This document shows positions 11,059-22,912 of a stretch of DNA of 64,000 nt, piece by piece; position 1 is the first letter of the stretch, and every line of letters starts with the position of its first letter. A model generated the notes under the pieces. It worked only from the letters and a program-made list of their open reading frames with translations, was not told where the DNA came from and made no database searches. The stretch is taken from contig VUYV01000047.1 of NCBI GenBank assembly GCA_008711295.1, positions 3,916,602 through 3,980,601 of the forward strand. Reading direction: 5' to 3'. The DNA is from Anarhynchus alexandrinus (Eukaryota; Chordata; Aves; Charadriiformes; Charadriidae). The translations under genes were made by a program, and so were the position numbers.

Positions 11059-14000
11059 AAAGAAGATGCCACTCTTATTCTATCTTCCTTTTAATGGTAA
11101 CGTTTACAGTTCCACTAAGTATACAATTGAAAGGACAGATTCAATTTTTTTTTAATAAGTCCTGAATAAATCTTCATATCAAGGGGAACGGGTTACATTC
11201 CCTGTGTAGGTGAGAGACAAAAGAAATGGAAGAGATGGAAGGTGTTTTGTACATGTGCCACTTTGTAATGAACGCTATCGCCAGAGCATATGTTCCCTAC
11301 GCTCTCACTGAGCTGTAGATGAGGTGTAGAGGGCAGAGGCAAAGTCAGACCCAGGAAAAATGTGTTCCTCTAAAACAGGGGGAGGTGGGGTGGGAATGAA
11401 TAGTGCAAAATGTTTTCAATAAAAGTATGACAAGCATGCAAACATCAAAGGGAGGAATGAAAGAAGATGTAAAAACTATGAGGGGGAAAGAAGGAAAGAA
11501 AGGAAAATGAGGGAAAGCTTTAATAAAACATGGTTAATTATAATAAAAGACCTTGGTTTTTTTTAATGTGGCTAAGAGCTTCTGAAGACCGGAGTAGCAA
11601 CCTTACAGACTTTTTCTTATCAGCCTTGTAGACTACTGATGAGGTGAAATTAAATCTTAATGTTCCCTTGTTTCCTGTGTTCTGAAGAAAATGAGGGAAT
11701 TTCCTGATTTTATCCCCAAGATAATCACTTAATGTAAGAGAAGAACCATGTATTTTGTATCAAAGCAATGCTGACAATCAGGAAGGACAGAAAGGTGGTC
11801 TGCTGCTAAAAGAAAAGAAAATATCAAACATCAGACAGTATTTAGGAGTCTAATCTTTACAGTGAGGGATAGAAAGTCGAGATGTTTGGAAACCATTTCT
11901 GTCTGCGCAAACATTGCACCAGTGATTGCACCTTCCTGCTCCACCGTTTGTTCTCTGGAACAGATAGGAAAATTGCCTCCGGGGCTGTGGTGAGGGTGCT
12001 CTGATTAACCGCCTTTGAAACACTTCGGGATTCTCAAAACCAAAATACTGTAGTTGGAAGCATCAGGTACACTTAAGATTTTATTACCGCACTGATGATT
12101 CCTTACTGTCTTCTCTATTATAATATTTTCAAGCATAGTATCTGCAGTTAAAAGTTTTCCTGGTAACTAATGAATATTGTGATAGCAGCATAAAAACAGT
12201 CACACACAAAGATTTTAATTTGCCTCCTGATATTTAGCACATAGTTTCAGATCCAGCAGCTTGCTGGATGCCTGGATATTTTCCTCCCAAGAACCACATG
12301 TTTATTCTACTGGACCATATGATCTGTGTTCAGTAATGCCATGCAAAGTCACGGCATATTAAAAACATAACCTTTGAAGTTTATCGATGGCTTGAAGAAA
12401 TGGGGACAGGGTGGGAAAGCAAACCCACGCTCTTCCTGACATGAGCCAGCCTGCTCCTCTTGGGAACACCTTCCCCTTTGCAATGCTAGCAGTTTTGGTA
12501 GGATGCATTACTTAGGCTATCCTAAGCCAAAGGTAGGAGTTAGCATCATTGCTTTTTTGGTTGTAGAGCAGGAAGATGTTTGAATCCTTATACATCTACA
12601 GCTTACATCGCCCTTTGCTAATGAACTGCTGGTTAATGAGGTGCCTGGGCAACACTTGGCTGTACGGGCTGAGATGGTAATCATGTCGGGTCTGGTGCCC
12701 TGTCTCACCCTTCCAGTTCAACTCAGCCCAGAGCTCTGCGTAAGAACCAAGTGACAGCACTGGGATGCTGGGGTACACTTTCCTACATATTTGTTTGCAA
12801 TTATGTTTTGGTCTTGATAGTTCTGTATTTGTTTAGTTAGCATAATTTACTGTCAAATGTAGTATTTCTTGAAATATGTGTATGTACTCTAGCTTCATCA
12901 AGTAAGCTGTTTCTCATTAGAGATGAGTTCCGGAATTTTCCTGCTGATGCTTTGCATCATGGTATATGTAAGGAGTTATAAACTACCTTAAAAATATTCT
13001 TATGCAATATTTAATGCGAGGGATGCAGCACCTTCCAGTTTTAGTGCACCGAGTCATGTGTCTGTTTGTTTATAGATGAATGCAGCCTCTATTTGTCAGC
13101 TCTTTGCTGACTTACCTATGATGAATTATTTGGTGTAGCCTGACAGATATTGCCAGTTGTTCCTATAGCTATAAACAAATGGAGTTTGATTGATTTTCTG
13201 TGGATTTGTGCCTAGTAATAGGGTTTTCTGGGTTCTGATAGCGTGTGAGCATTGATCAAAGCTTTTCCTGCAAGTGGAAGTTCTTAACTTCTCTCCTGTG
13301 GGGATTTCAAGGTATCTAAAAGAAGAGAAATTCTCATGGTGCAGCTTTTCCCATGGAGAGAATATGAAAAGTCTTATTAGTCTCATCACTCAACCATGTA
13401 TTTGCAGAAAACTTCTAGGAACTAGAACTGTGACCTCTATCCTGGTGGCATTTTAACCGGGTTTTGCAATAGAACCTGAAAGTTATTAGGCTGTACAAAC
13501 ACATATGATATGACTGTATCAACTGATTTCCTCAGGAATCCACCAGAAATCCTACAATCCAGTCCCTTTTTTAGCGTTAGTAAAGAGATCTAGGATTGGC
13601 CAGAAAGGAGAAAAAAGTGGCATTCATAGTTACCGTTGAATTCAGTCTCTGCATGGGCAGAGGTTGGGGCAGGGCTTTACGCAGGCACAGCTTCCATGGG
13701 CTTTCGACGAGTGTAATGGAGGTGCCCTGTCACTGCCTGTGCCCTTCCAAGTCGACAGACAGCTTCCATCACCAGGCTGTTCCCCTTCTACTTCCCATCT
13801 TCTGCTAAATGGTCTCACAAATAGCTTTGTAAAACCAGAGTGAATTCCTACAGCACCTGTACCTGTGTTCTCTTCTGTTTCTTAGCAGCTGTAATTCTTT
13901 GTGCTCTCAGTGGAGCTGCTGCTTTTTATAGTACCAAAGAACCTGGCTCAGTAATTCGTAATGAATAATTTAGTGAACAAATTCTGTTGCTTTTCTGTTA

Positions 14001-14313
14001 GTGAATTGTTTGTGAGAAAATTGATTTTAAAAAAAAATTGTATTAATAAAACTTTTGACCAAGTAATTTCTATCCTTTCTTGGGCGGTAAGTCTCTAGGT
14101 TGTTCATAAGGTTTCGCAAATAGTCAGGATTCAAAAATCAATTTGCTTAACCTAATCAGATGATGCTACGTTCTTCAGTGGGCTAAATCAGCAAGCTTGC
14201 TTGAAATCAATAGAACTCTATCAGATGCCTCAGAATCGGGCCAGACACGTTTGACTTTTACAGATAGCTGTTGGTCTGGAAGTTGATGCAAATGTTTAGA
14301 GGACTTCCTTCCT
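11059..14313. other. Unique intronic DNA between exon 2 and the inverted CR1
   Basis: No gene is seen. A purine-rich stretch (about 11440-11530) lies just after the exon region, and a moderately GC-rich patch at about 13600-13800 has no recognised content. At 14190-14250 there are weak traces (GAAATCAATAGAACT ... AGAATCGGGCC) resembling an old amniote repeat. Confidence -1.
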
Positions 14314-14656
14314 TGCGGCCTTCCAGTCCCTAAAGGGGGCCTACAGGAGAGCTGGGGAAGGACTTTTTACTGGGGCATGTAGTGACAGGACGAGGGGGAA
14401 TGGCTTCAAACTGGAAGAGGGCAGGTTTAGATTGAACATTAGGAAGAAGTTTTTCACTTTGAGGGTGGTGAGGCACTGGCACAGGTTGCCCAGAGAGGTT
14501 GTTGAGGCCCCATCCCTGGAGGTGTTCAAGGCCAGGCTGGACGTGGCCTTGGGCAGCCTGGTCTGGTGGGAGGTGTCCCTGCCTATGGCAGGGGGTTTGG
14601 AACTCGGTGATCTTCAAGGTCCTTTCCAACCTAAACCATTCTATGATTCTATGATT
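14314..14656 (+). mobile_element. CR1 LINE fragment, 3' end, inverted relative to the 9.3-kb copy
   Basis: This 5'-truncated CR1 copy in sense orientation starts within the ORF2 tail (the nucleotides around CTAAAGGGGGCCTACAGG at 14330-14347 correspond to the conserved YLKGAY region). It continues through [20 protein letters not shown] and ends with ATTCTATGATTCTATGATT at 14656. About 306 bp align with the reverse complement of 9312-9617 with around six mismatches by eye (roughly 98% identity). It lies 3.3 kb downstream of LRP1B exon 2. Confidence -1.
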
Positions 14657-17600
14657 CCTTACTGTAACAAGAAAAAAAAATATTAAAAAATTGTTGTCTG
14701 TAGACTCATCTGCTAGATTATTTTGGTGGGACAACTACAGAAGTCAAATGCACTGTTAAAATGCATAGAGTCTAAAAAAACAAAAGTAGTGACAACCTTT
14801 TATCTCGCCCTAGTGTCTGTTCACTATTGCCTGCTTTAGGCACTCGGTAGTTGGAAACACCTGTTTAATACTGTTTTACTTGGGGGGGAGTTTGTGTTTT
14901 GGGTTATTCTGTTGGGTTTTTTTTCTTATTTTACCATTCTTGTCACTGGTATTGTTCTTAAGCTGAAGCATCTGCATATCTCAGCAACTTTTATAGGGGC
15001 TTAAGTAGGGAAGTTCACTAATTGTTATCTCAAAGATCCAATTTACAGCATTGTCGTTTTGGGGTACCAGTGTGTGTTGCATTCCACAGTTGTAGCTCTG
15101 AATAGCATATTAATATGAATAAAATATGAATTAAAATGACTAACATATTAATCTGTAAATAAGCTATGTGGTTGCCCAAGGAATATCAATAGCTTCTGAA
15201 ATCTAGACATTAGATTTGATGTACTATTACCTGGTTTCCTCCTCAACCTCCTACTAACAGGGTTGAGATCTAAAAGATATATTGGCAAATGACTCAATAC
15301 ATTTAGTACTTAAGGATATTTTTTGTGTGTTTGCAGCTTCAGAATCTGTCTGGCTTGCATATTGTTTTCTAATCTTAGTTCACAAACCCCTCTCTGTCAG
15401 AATGCCTTGTGCTAAGGCAAGGTGAAACAAAGGAGCAGGAAAAGAAATTGCTTATTTTCTGTAGCTTCTTTCTGGAACTGTACACATTGATTGTGTTTGG
15501 TTTTAGTAATGCTTGGTGCAGCAGCAGCAGTTCCAGCAAGGGCTGGTTTATTGTCTCTTAGCCATGAAGTAGAGGAATGTACTGTGACAATGCCTGATAC
15601 TTGCCCCGTGAAGAGAGACTTGAGGTCTGGCGCAAGTATACCCTGAGCTCTTTTCATATCAGTCTGTGGCATGTTGCAGGCAGCAGTGCTTTGTTATGGC
15701 ACAGTTGCCCATTAGAAGCATCTATGACCTTAAATATTGCTTGAATATCATGAATATCTTATGAGAGGGAAAAAAAGCACAGTACAATATGAGATCTGCT
15801 GCTGCCAAGACATGAAAGTACTTGACACTCTGTTATTTCAGCAACATCAAAATTCTGAAAGCAACTCACTCTGCACCGCCAGACTACAACTCTGTCTCTC
15901 GCATTGTCCACAACTGCACTTCTGTGTTATCCTGGCACTGTTGTTCTTGTATTTGAGCTTTCTTAAATGGCATCCGAATGACTGTTTGCATATATGCCAC
16001 ACACACAATTTATTTGTAGCAGACTGGTCCTGACTTGAAAGAACCCCAGTTTCCATTAGCAGATCAGCAAATTTGAATGGGCCCTGTCTCTAGAAGTTTA
16101 AGTAGATGTAGGTTTATCACAACATGTTGAAATTATCTCTGATGATAATCTTCCTCTGGGATTTTGAGGGAATATAATCTTCTATAATCATGATTATAAT
16201 GAAGTTGGAGGAGCTAAAGAAAGCTCCAAGAAAGCAGCAACCAGAAATACCTTCTTTAAAAGCTTGAGTCTCACTTTGTTTGCTAAAATAGCTTCTTTCA
16301 TTCTCTGGATGCTAATTATGTGAGACTACTTTCACAAGCTTAAAAATTGTTAATTGGGTACTTCAATTGTAGTTCTTTTGCCAGCAAAAGGATAAGATAA
16401 TTGGATGCCGTGTTGCTCCTGTGGTATGAAACAATAAAGATAAAATTTCCTAAAGCTCCTAATTCTTCTATGAGTAGATTCATTGAAATTCAATAGAAGC
16501 CAGGTTCCCAAACCACTCTTAAGTAGCTTTGGAAAATCCCAGATCAATAAATAACTCGCATACATTGAAGATGAGCTGCCATGAGGCTATTGAAGGTAAA
16601 TGAAGAAAACGCTGGACATGAGGGGAAAAATGTGGTCATGTGTTTTCACTCTATAGTTTTGTTGTATGTAGTTACTATTGAACAAGGAATGTGCAACATA
16701 AAATAGCTGCTTATGCCTATTCTTCAGCAAGATACTTGACCATATCACTGGTCACATTAATTTAAACTGCTTTGAGGTGATGAATGTATACTCGCTTTTT
16801 CTCTCTGAATCAGGATCTTTCATATCAGTAGTGTAAAACAACTTCTAAAGCTCTTGTAGGAAGTGAACCACAACAAAATGACAAATGTCAACAAATTTGG
16901 TGAAACTGCTGCTAGTTACATAAAATTCAGTTAAATGCTCCATGCAGCAGTGAAATATTGCCATGCTTTTATGTTAGCTGGTGAAAAGAAGCACTTCTGA
17001 CAGAACAAGGTAAATGTTTTGAAGTAGGATTAACTTTCCTGATACCTTTTTTTACAGACCTGAAAGAAAACACACTTTCCCAATCAGGGCATCCTTGCAG
17101 TTTACCCTGGCAAAGCTACTGTGGTTGGTAACCACTGGTAAAGAAAAGATGTATAAAGATGTATTTATTATGGCTGGTGTTTTTGCCATCCTATTTTCTG
17201 GCTTATAGCCTTTCAAGTCTGCTGTGCTTGATCCCGTTCAGATAGTTTGCCATCATCTGCCCTCTTTCCCCGTGGTGAACACCTGCCTGATTCCTACCTG
17301 GGCTTCAGCTTCTGACCTCTGCTTTCTCCTTACCACGTCATTTGGGAAAGCGTCGTTTGCTGTGCTCGCCCCTCCAGGAAAGGTCGTTTTGCTGGTGTGA
17401 TGGGATTGCTGATGGTTCTGGTAGTTAATGGAATATTAGAGCAAACAGTCTGGAAAGGATGAATGTCGATGGTGCTCGTGCCCTCTAAGCCTTTTGGAAA
17501 GGTTATAGAGAAACACCCCGTTGAGACAAACACTGCGTTGCAGTTGATCTGGAGGAGTTCAGGTTGTACCACCATGACCTTTGGGTGCTGATGAGGTCCA

Positions 17601-17960
17601 GTGGTCTTTGTTCTTTGGGTATGTTCCTCCATCTCTCACCACTAACTCTTCTCCTGTTCCCTCTGGGCCGCCCCATCCTTGGGCCCAGCGGAGCACTGCT
17701 CTTGGGCCGGAGAATAACATTTATGTTTTATGAACTTACTTTCTGTCAGAGCCAGCATATAAGCAATGGTATGGAGGCCCTAGAGAACATTTAGAGGCAA
17801 TTCCTTTCTTTAATTTCCCAACGGACGGTGATACTACTTCTGAGACATAAGCACGTAATCAAATCACTGGAACATGTGCGTTATCCTTTTCTGAATAAAC
17901 CTAATTCGTTCATTTTTTCGAATACTTGGTGTGCTTAAATGTGTGGCTGTGGCCCCCATA

Positions 17961-17962
<2 letters not shown>
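14657..17962. other. Unique intronic DNA, no gene seen
   Basis: AT-rich sequence. A GC-richer patch at about 17200-17720 has short open frames on both strands, but I recognise no protein in them. A 16-bp perfect palindrome is listed separately. Confidence -1.
16183..16198. repeat. Perfect 16-bp palindrome
   Basis: TATAATCATGATTATA is its own reverse complement with no spacer. It is short and AT-rich, so it may be a chance event or a homeodomain dimer-like site; no function is claimed. Confidence -1.

Positions 17963-17992
<30 letters not shown>
17963..17992. repeat. Trinucleotide microsatellite (TTA)10
   Basis: About ten uninterrupted TTA/ATT units. They sit exactly at the left edge of a GC-rich block, where composition changes abruptly. 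Confidence -1.
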
Positions 17993-18221
17993 GGACCTGT
18001 ACGGTGTGCGTGTGTCTGGGTGTTGGCAGCCAGGGCCGGGGCCCTGTGAGGAGAGGCCGGGGCTGCCCGCGCCGGATCCAGCCGGTTCCGCAGGGCAGGG
18101 CACAGCTGGGCCAGTCGGCAACGCTGGCGGCACCTCTGGGTAAAATGTATTTACCACAGGACAAAACGCTGCCAGGCTCTGAGGAGTGAGGAAGGGAACG
18201 GTCCTGAGGCCACCCTGGGCA

Positions 18222-18240
18222 GAGGAGGAGGAGGAGGAGG
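18222..18240. repeat. Short (GAG)n purine microsatellite
   Basis: Six or so GAG units within the GC-rich block. Polypurine on the + strand. Confidence -1.
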
Positions 18241-18264
18241 ATGTGGGGGCGGAGGTGCGTTGCG

Positions 18265-18535
18265 CCTCAGGGGAGGCCGTGGAGGAGCAGGTGGATATTT
18301 CCTGAGGAAACTGTGGCTCGTGCCGAGGAGCGCACGCTGGAGCAGGTTCTCCTGACAGGGATTGCAGTCTGGCTCTGAATTATCTTAATCTTCCCAAACT
18401 CGAGTGTGTTTCGCTTGTGACAGCAACTGGTGAGTGATCTCCTTGTCTTTATCTCCACCGTCTGATGTTCCCTCACATGCTGTTGAGGCGGGGGAGCGAG
18501 TGAGCGCCTGGGCGGGCATCGGGTCAGACCATGGT
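18265..18535 (+). mobile_element. Degenerate LTR-like (probable ERVL-related) remnant in a GC-rich block
   Basis: The block from about 17993 to 18545 is much richer in G+C and CpG than its surroundings. Within it, phrases such as GGAGGAGCAGGTGGATATTT, CACGCTGGAGCAGGTTCTCC, CAGCAACTGGTGAGTGATCT and GGGGAGCGAGTGAGCG resemble a family of avian LTR-retrotransposon sequence that I recall from several bird genomes. No terminal repeats or target duplication are visible, so boundaries are approximate and the family call is from memory. No coding region is intact. Confidence -1.
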
Positions 18536-18726
18536 AGGGCTACCTCTGCCTGATCCCAGTATTAGGTGGGCTGCGTCTATGCAGCCCATGTACAGATCTA
18601 AACTTGCGGCGAACGAAAGGCAAGCGGATGTGCTGGTGTAAGGCTGACTGCTGGTGCAGCGCTGAACACGAGCTGATGGGCCACACCAGAAGGCGGTTAT
18701 GTGGCTTTTGCTTGGAGTGGCATCGC

Positions 18727-18797
18727 ATTCTGCTGACTGAAGTATGGAATGACTAAGCTGTNATTCTGCCGACTGAAGTATGGAATGACTAAGCTGT
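18727..18797. repeat. 35-bp direct duplication around a single N (probable assembly join)
   Basis: 18727-18761 and 18763-18797 are the same 35-mer (ATTCTGCTGACTGAAGTATG ...), with one T/C difference, separated only by one N at 18762. Contig ends that overlap but were not merged give exactly this pattern. Confidence -1.
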
Positions 18798-20010
18798 GCC
18801 GGCTTTTACATTTTTATTTTTTATTTTTTAATAATAAAGGGTGGCTCTATGTGTCTATGATAACTGGAGTAGGATAGGAAGACCTAGGAATGTTTGAAAG
18901 GATAGATAACAAAGTGCTTGAGGAATGCCATGGTACACTGAACACCTATTGTATGTATCATATACCCTGTCAGCCAGGTAACACTGCAGGAAGTAAAATT
19001 TACACCGTACTGAACACAAGGATCTTGCAAGAGCAAAGCGTGAGTCTGTCCAAGTGGTGTCAGAAGTGCAGCGAGTCCTGTTCCTGCTGACTTGTCGGGC
19101 GCTGCTGCCCTGTCTGTAAAGGGTTAGCAACAGGGGCTTGGCTTCCAGCAGCGTTCATTGTGTAGGGGGCTGCAATTTCAATTTTGTGAATAAAAAAATA
19201 CTTTTTCTTAAATGATTGTTTTGAAAGTGACATGCTGCAGTCAGGTAAAATAGAATTACTTGCTTCTGCTAATTATTTTTTTAAATTAATTTTAAAGGAT
19301 AAAAACATTCAATAACTTTTTAATATAGTTTATTTTCTGTTCTGTGTATTCATTTCTACTCTGTTTTTCAGTCTGCATGTTCTTTAACATTGTCCTTTAC
19401 GTAGTCCATACACTCAGTCCTGTTTCAGCCAAACATAATTGCCTTAAAGGGTAGTTGAAGACTTTGCACTAGATTTTGATTATCATTCCAAAGTTAGTGT
19501 AACTGTTATACATGCAGATATTTAAGCAATTATTTACAGCTTACCAGTATAATAGTTACATTAACTTTTATTATCAGCCAACAGGTTTTTGTAAGGCTAG
19601 CTCATTTCTGGTTTGCTAGTGATGATTCACACCTTGCAAACGTGTACAGATCTGTGTGGTGCACCAAAAGTTTCAGAAAGAAGGATTCCTTTGTTTTTTA
19701 AATGTTTCAGCTAGTCATATGAGAAGATCTTTAGACAAGATTTTCCCTTGTACTCAGGAAAATGCTAGAGTTTTATGTACTCAGATGGTCCCATAAATGC
19801 AGCATTAGATTTCTTTTTGCCTTTCTACATAAGGCAAATTTTTCAAAATGCTTATTTATGAATTTTGAGGGGTGTGGTCAAAATCACAGAATGTCCGGTC
19901 TATGCGAAAGCTGAGAACTACATGGGAAATCATGGTGTCGTTATTGCACAGAAATTCAGCATCCCTGACAAGAGGTCCAGGTCCCAATAGGTATAATTTC
20001 AGTAGCTCTC

Positions 20011-20041
20011 NNNNNNNTTTTTTTTTTTTTTTTTTTTTTTT
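20011..20041. repeat. Assembly gap (7 N) followed by a run of 24 T
   Basis: Seven Ns at 20011-20017 abut a homopolymer T run (20018-20041). The true length and the sequence left of the run are uncertain. A minus-strand open frame running through it is an artefact. Confidence -1.
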
Positions 20042-21000
20042 GGAATAAAGTATGCAACAAGAAGTTCAGTATTGAAGGACTTAAAGGTCATTGTGTCTCT
20101 CGGTGACATGGTCATTAGAAATACTACCTTTTTTTCTTTTTGTCTACGGCTGATTATCTTGTGCATGATTTTCCAAAACTGGTTCACGGGGAATTCAATT
20201 AAATGATTGCCGACAAAATGAGCCTTTTTTAAGGTTTATGGAAACATGTAGGTATAATACAAGGCCAGGACAGGGGCTTTGAAGGATGATGCCCAATACC
20301 TAAAACTCTGAAACAGCTCATTTATGGATTAATTGCTTGCTAAAATTGCACTTCCTACACAGAAGCAGATCTAATGGGATATATACTCATAAGACAAGAA
20401 AATGAAAAGATCAATCTTTCGAAAAACCTATAAAAGTAATTCATACTTTGACCAAGACTTTGTTTTTAAGTTTTTAACCCAAAGCAATTTTATTTCCATA
20501 GCTAAGTTATAAATTGCACCCAAAAAAACGCGTACGTGGCAAGAAGAGATGGAAAGACTTGGCACAGTTTCTCTTTCATGAGGTTGTGCTGGCTGTTAAG
20601 CCTAACCTAATGACTTTTTTTTTTCCTTCCCCCCTTAGCATTGACCTTCTTGACAGGATTTGGCCACAAATAAGACACATGTTTCAGTGTTAATCACAGT
20701 TTGGTCTTTGAAGTACAGATGCAATCCTCGCTGTTTTCACAGGAGGGTTGTGTCTCCTGCACTGTCAATGCAGGGGACCCCAGTAAGGAGCTAAACAATA
20801 GCACTGTGGTTGAAAGAAATTGCGCCAGTGAGTCTCTAAGGTACGCTGGGGCAAAAAATGCCTGAAAGAGCAGGGCAGTAACTGATCATTAGGCAAGTGA
20901 TGGAGGGGAGAGATGTGAGGTTGCAGTGTGGGGGTTTTTGTTTGTTTGGTTTTTTTAGAAGCTCTTTATTTAGTTTGATGTGTACTGATTTGAAATTTTT

Positions 21001-21480
21001 ACCATGATTTTTTTGTCCCTATTTCCACGCACATTTATTTGTAATCCATTTAATTTGCATTCTCTTTTTCCGCTTATCAGTTTTACTATTTTTTTCCTTT
21101 TCTCCTCTTTCCTTCCATACTTATGTCCTTGCAACTCTTTCAGGGCCTTGTGTATCTCAGTTATCCCTTTCACTCCAGCTCTGCATTTTCGCACATTTTT
21201 TTTTTGTTTAGCCCTAGTCCTCGCTGTTGCTTTATTCATTATTTTCCCACTTTTCTTTTCTTGCTTTTTTTCTTAGTTCTGCTGACAAAACTACTAAAAC
21301 TACTATGAAAACTATTTTTCATCCTCTGTGTTCCTTTATTATCATCCTAAACAGATTCCCTTTCCCCTCTCATAGGTCTCATCCTTTGCACTGATGACCA
21401 AATTCCTATTCTTTCATTTTCTGTCTCAGTTTTTCTTCCTGTTAATTTTGCCTCTTGCTGTCTTGTCATGCTACTGCTGT
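21001..21480 (+). repeat. Pyrimidine-rich stretch
   Basis: The + strand is strongly biased to T and C over nearly 500 bp, giving open frames rich in Phe, Leu and Ser on this strand and Lys/Arg on the other. These are composition artefacts, not genes. Such intronic tracts can bind polypyrimidine-tract proteins, but nothing here shows that. Confidence -1.
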
Positions 21481-22888
21481 TCGATAGTCAGCACCAGTAA
21501 AAGAGAGTTGGGAAATGGGGAATGCAGCTTAAGCAGGATAATTCAGCCCAATATCAAGATGATTGTGAGAGCGCTGATTGTTAAGCTGTCATTGCACTCG
21601 CTACCAGGAATAGCTTTGGTAAAAGGGAGGTAGAGAAATTACTGTATCACGGCATTGTCTATTGATTAGCCATTGATAAAATTTAAAAACATATTTAGAA
21701 AAAAAAAAGTAAGTACATAGCATCATCAAAAGCCTTTTTGGCTTTGCTAGTATAAAAAGGTAATTTTTGATAATGCAGGGATTCATAAATTACAGCAATC
21801 TTATGTATGAAATTTCTTGTTGAAAGATTTTTATCTGAGGTGATGCTACTTCACTGTGGGCACCAATTGCACCAAGACTCATTACAAATGTTTATAATTA
21901 TAATAATACATCTGGCCTGAAGATCCTGTATTGGGAGAAATGTAGTGTATTTAAATAGTGGGCTGGGTGGTTTTCTTTATTTGTCACTTAAAAAGTGCTA
22001 AAGTCTAATAACCATTTTTCTTCTCAAAATTACTGATGAAAACAACTCTCATTAGCAAGCAGATGGCTTTCTGGAAGAAAAGTAAAATTGCTCTTTTTGA
22101 AAATAGGGCTGTGATTTAAAATGAGAGTTTAGATGTGTTATTAGTGATAAAATGCACAGTAGTTTTAGTCAGCAAAGAGGGTGCTTTGCTATGGATGACG
22201 AAATAATGCAAAACAAAAACCTCTGCTCACAAAGAATAATGAATAAGAATGACAAAGGAGTATAACTCACTGTAGCCAGCAGTCTGGATTCAACTGTGCT
22301 ACATTTTAGCCTTTTAATAAAGTAGAAAAGGAAATGATGGAAAAGATTTCATTTCAAAAATTATCCTTCAGGATTTAGTTCCTTATGTTAATTTACGGAT
22401 GTACAGCTCTTATCCAGAAGTCCATGTTTTAGCAGCTCTTCTGGGTCAAACTTAACTGTGCCAAATGAAACATTTTTAAGTCTGCATTGCTTAACGCCTT
22501 CATCTTACATTATTCAAAGATGCATCAACATCTATGTGCATCTACTTTGCAGGTCTTTGAGCTGTGCCCTCAGAAACAGGTCTTAAATTGTATGTAAAAT
22601 TTGGATATGCCCAATATGAAATAATTTTGAGTTAGTTCTACTCACGAGAACAGGCGTTTATAAGATTGGACCCAAGTTTGTGTATATATTTCCTCACGGA
22701 CAATGCTAAATTACTTTTTAGCATCTGACATTTATAACCTCATTAAAGGCACAGCTTCTTAGAAGGTTTAGCTGTTAATCATCTATTTGCAATAACATGA
22801 ATCACTTCAAAGTAAAGATGTGGCAAACTTATTTTTCATTATTTAAGTGTTGAAACAAAATCTAGGTGGAAAAAAATAATTTTGGTTC

Positions 22889-22912
22889 TTTTTTTTTTTT
22901 TTTTTTTNTTTT
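22889..22912. repeat. T homopolymer with one ambiguous base
   Basis: A run of T interrupted only by an N at 22908, followed by an AT-rich TATATTATAATATAAT segment. Length is likely unreliable. Confidence -1.
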
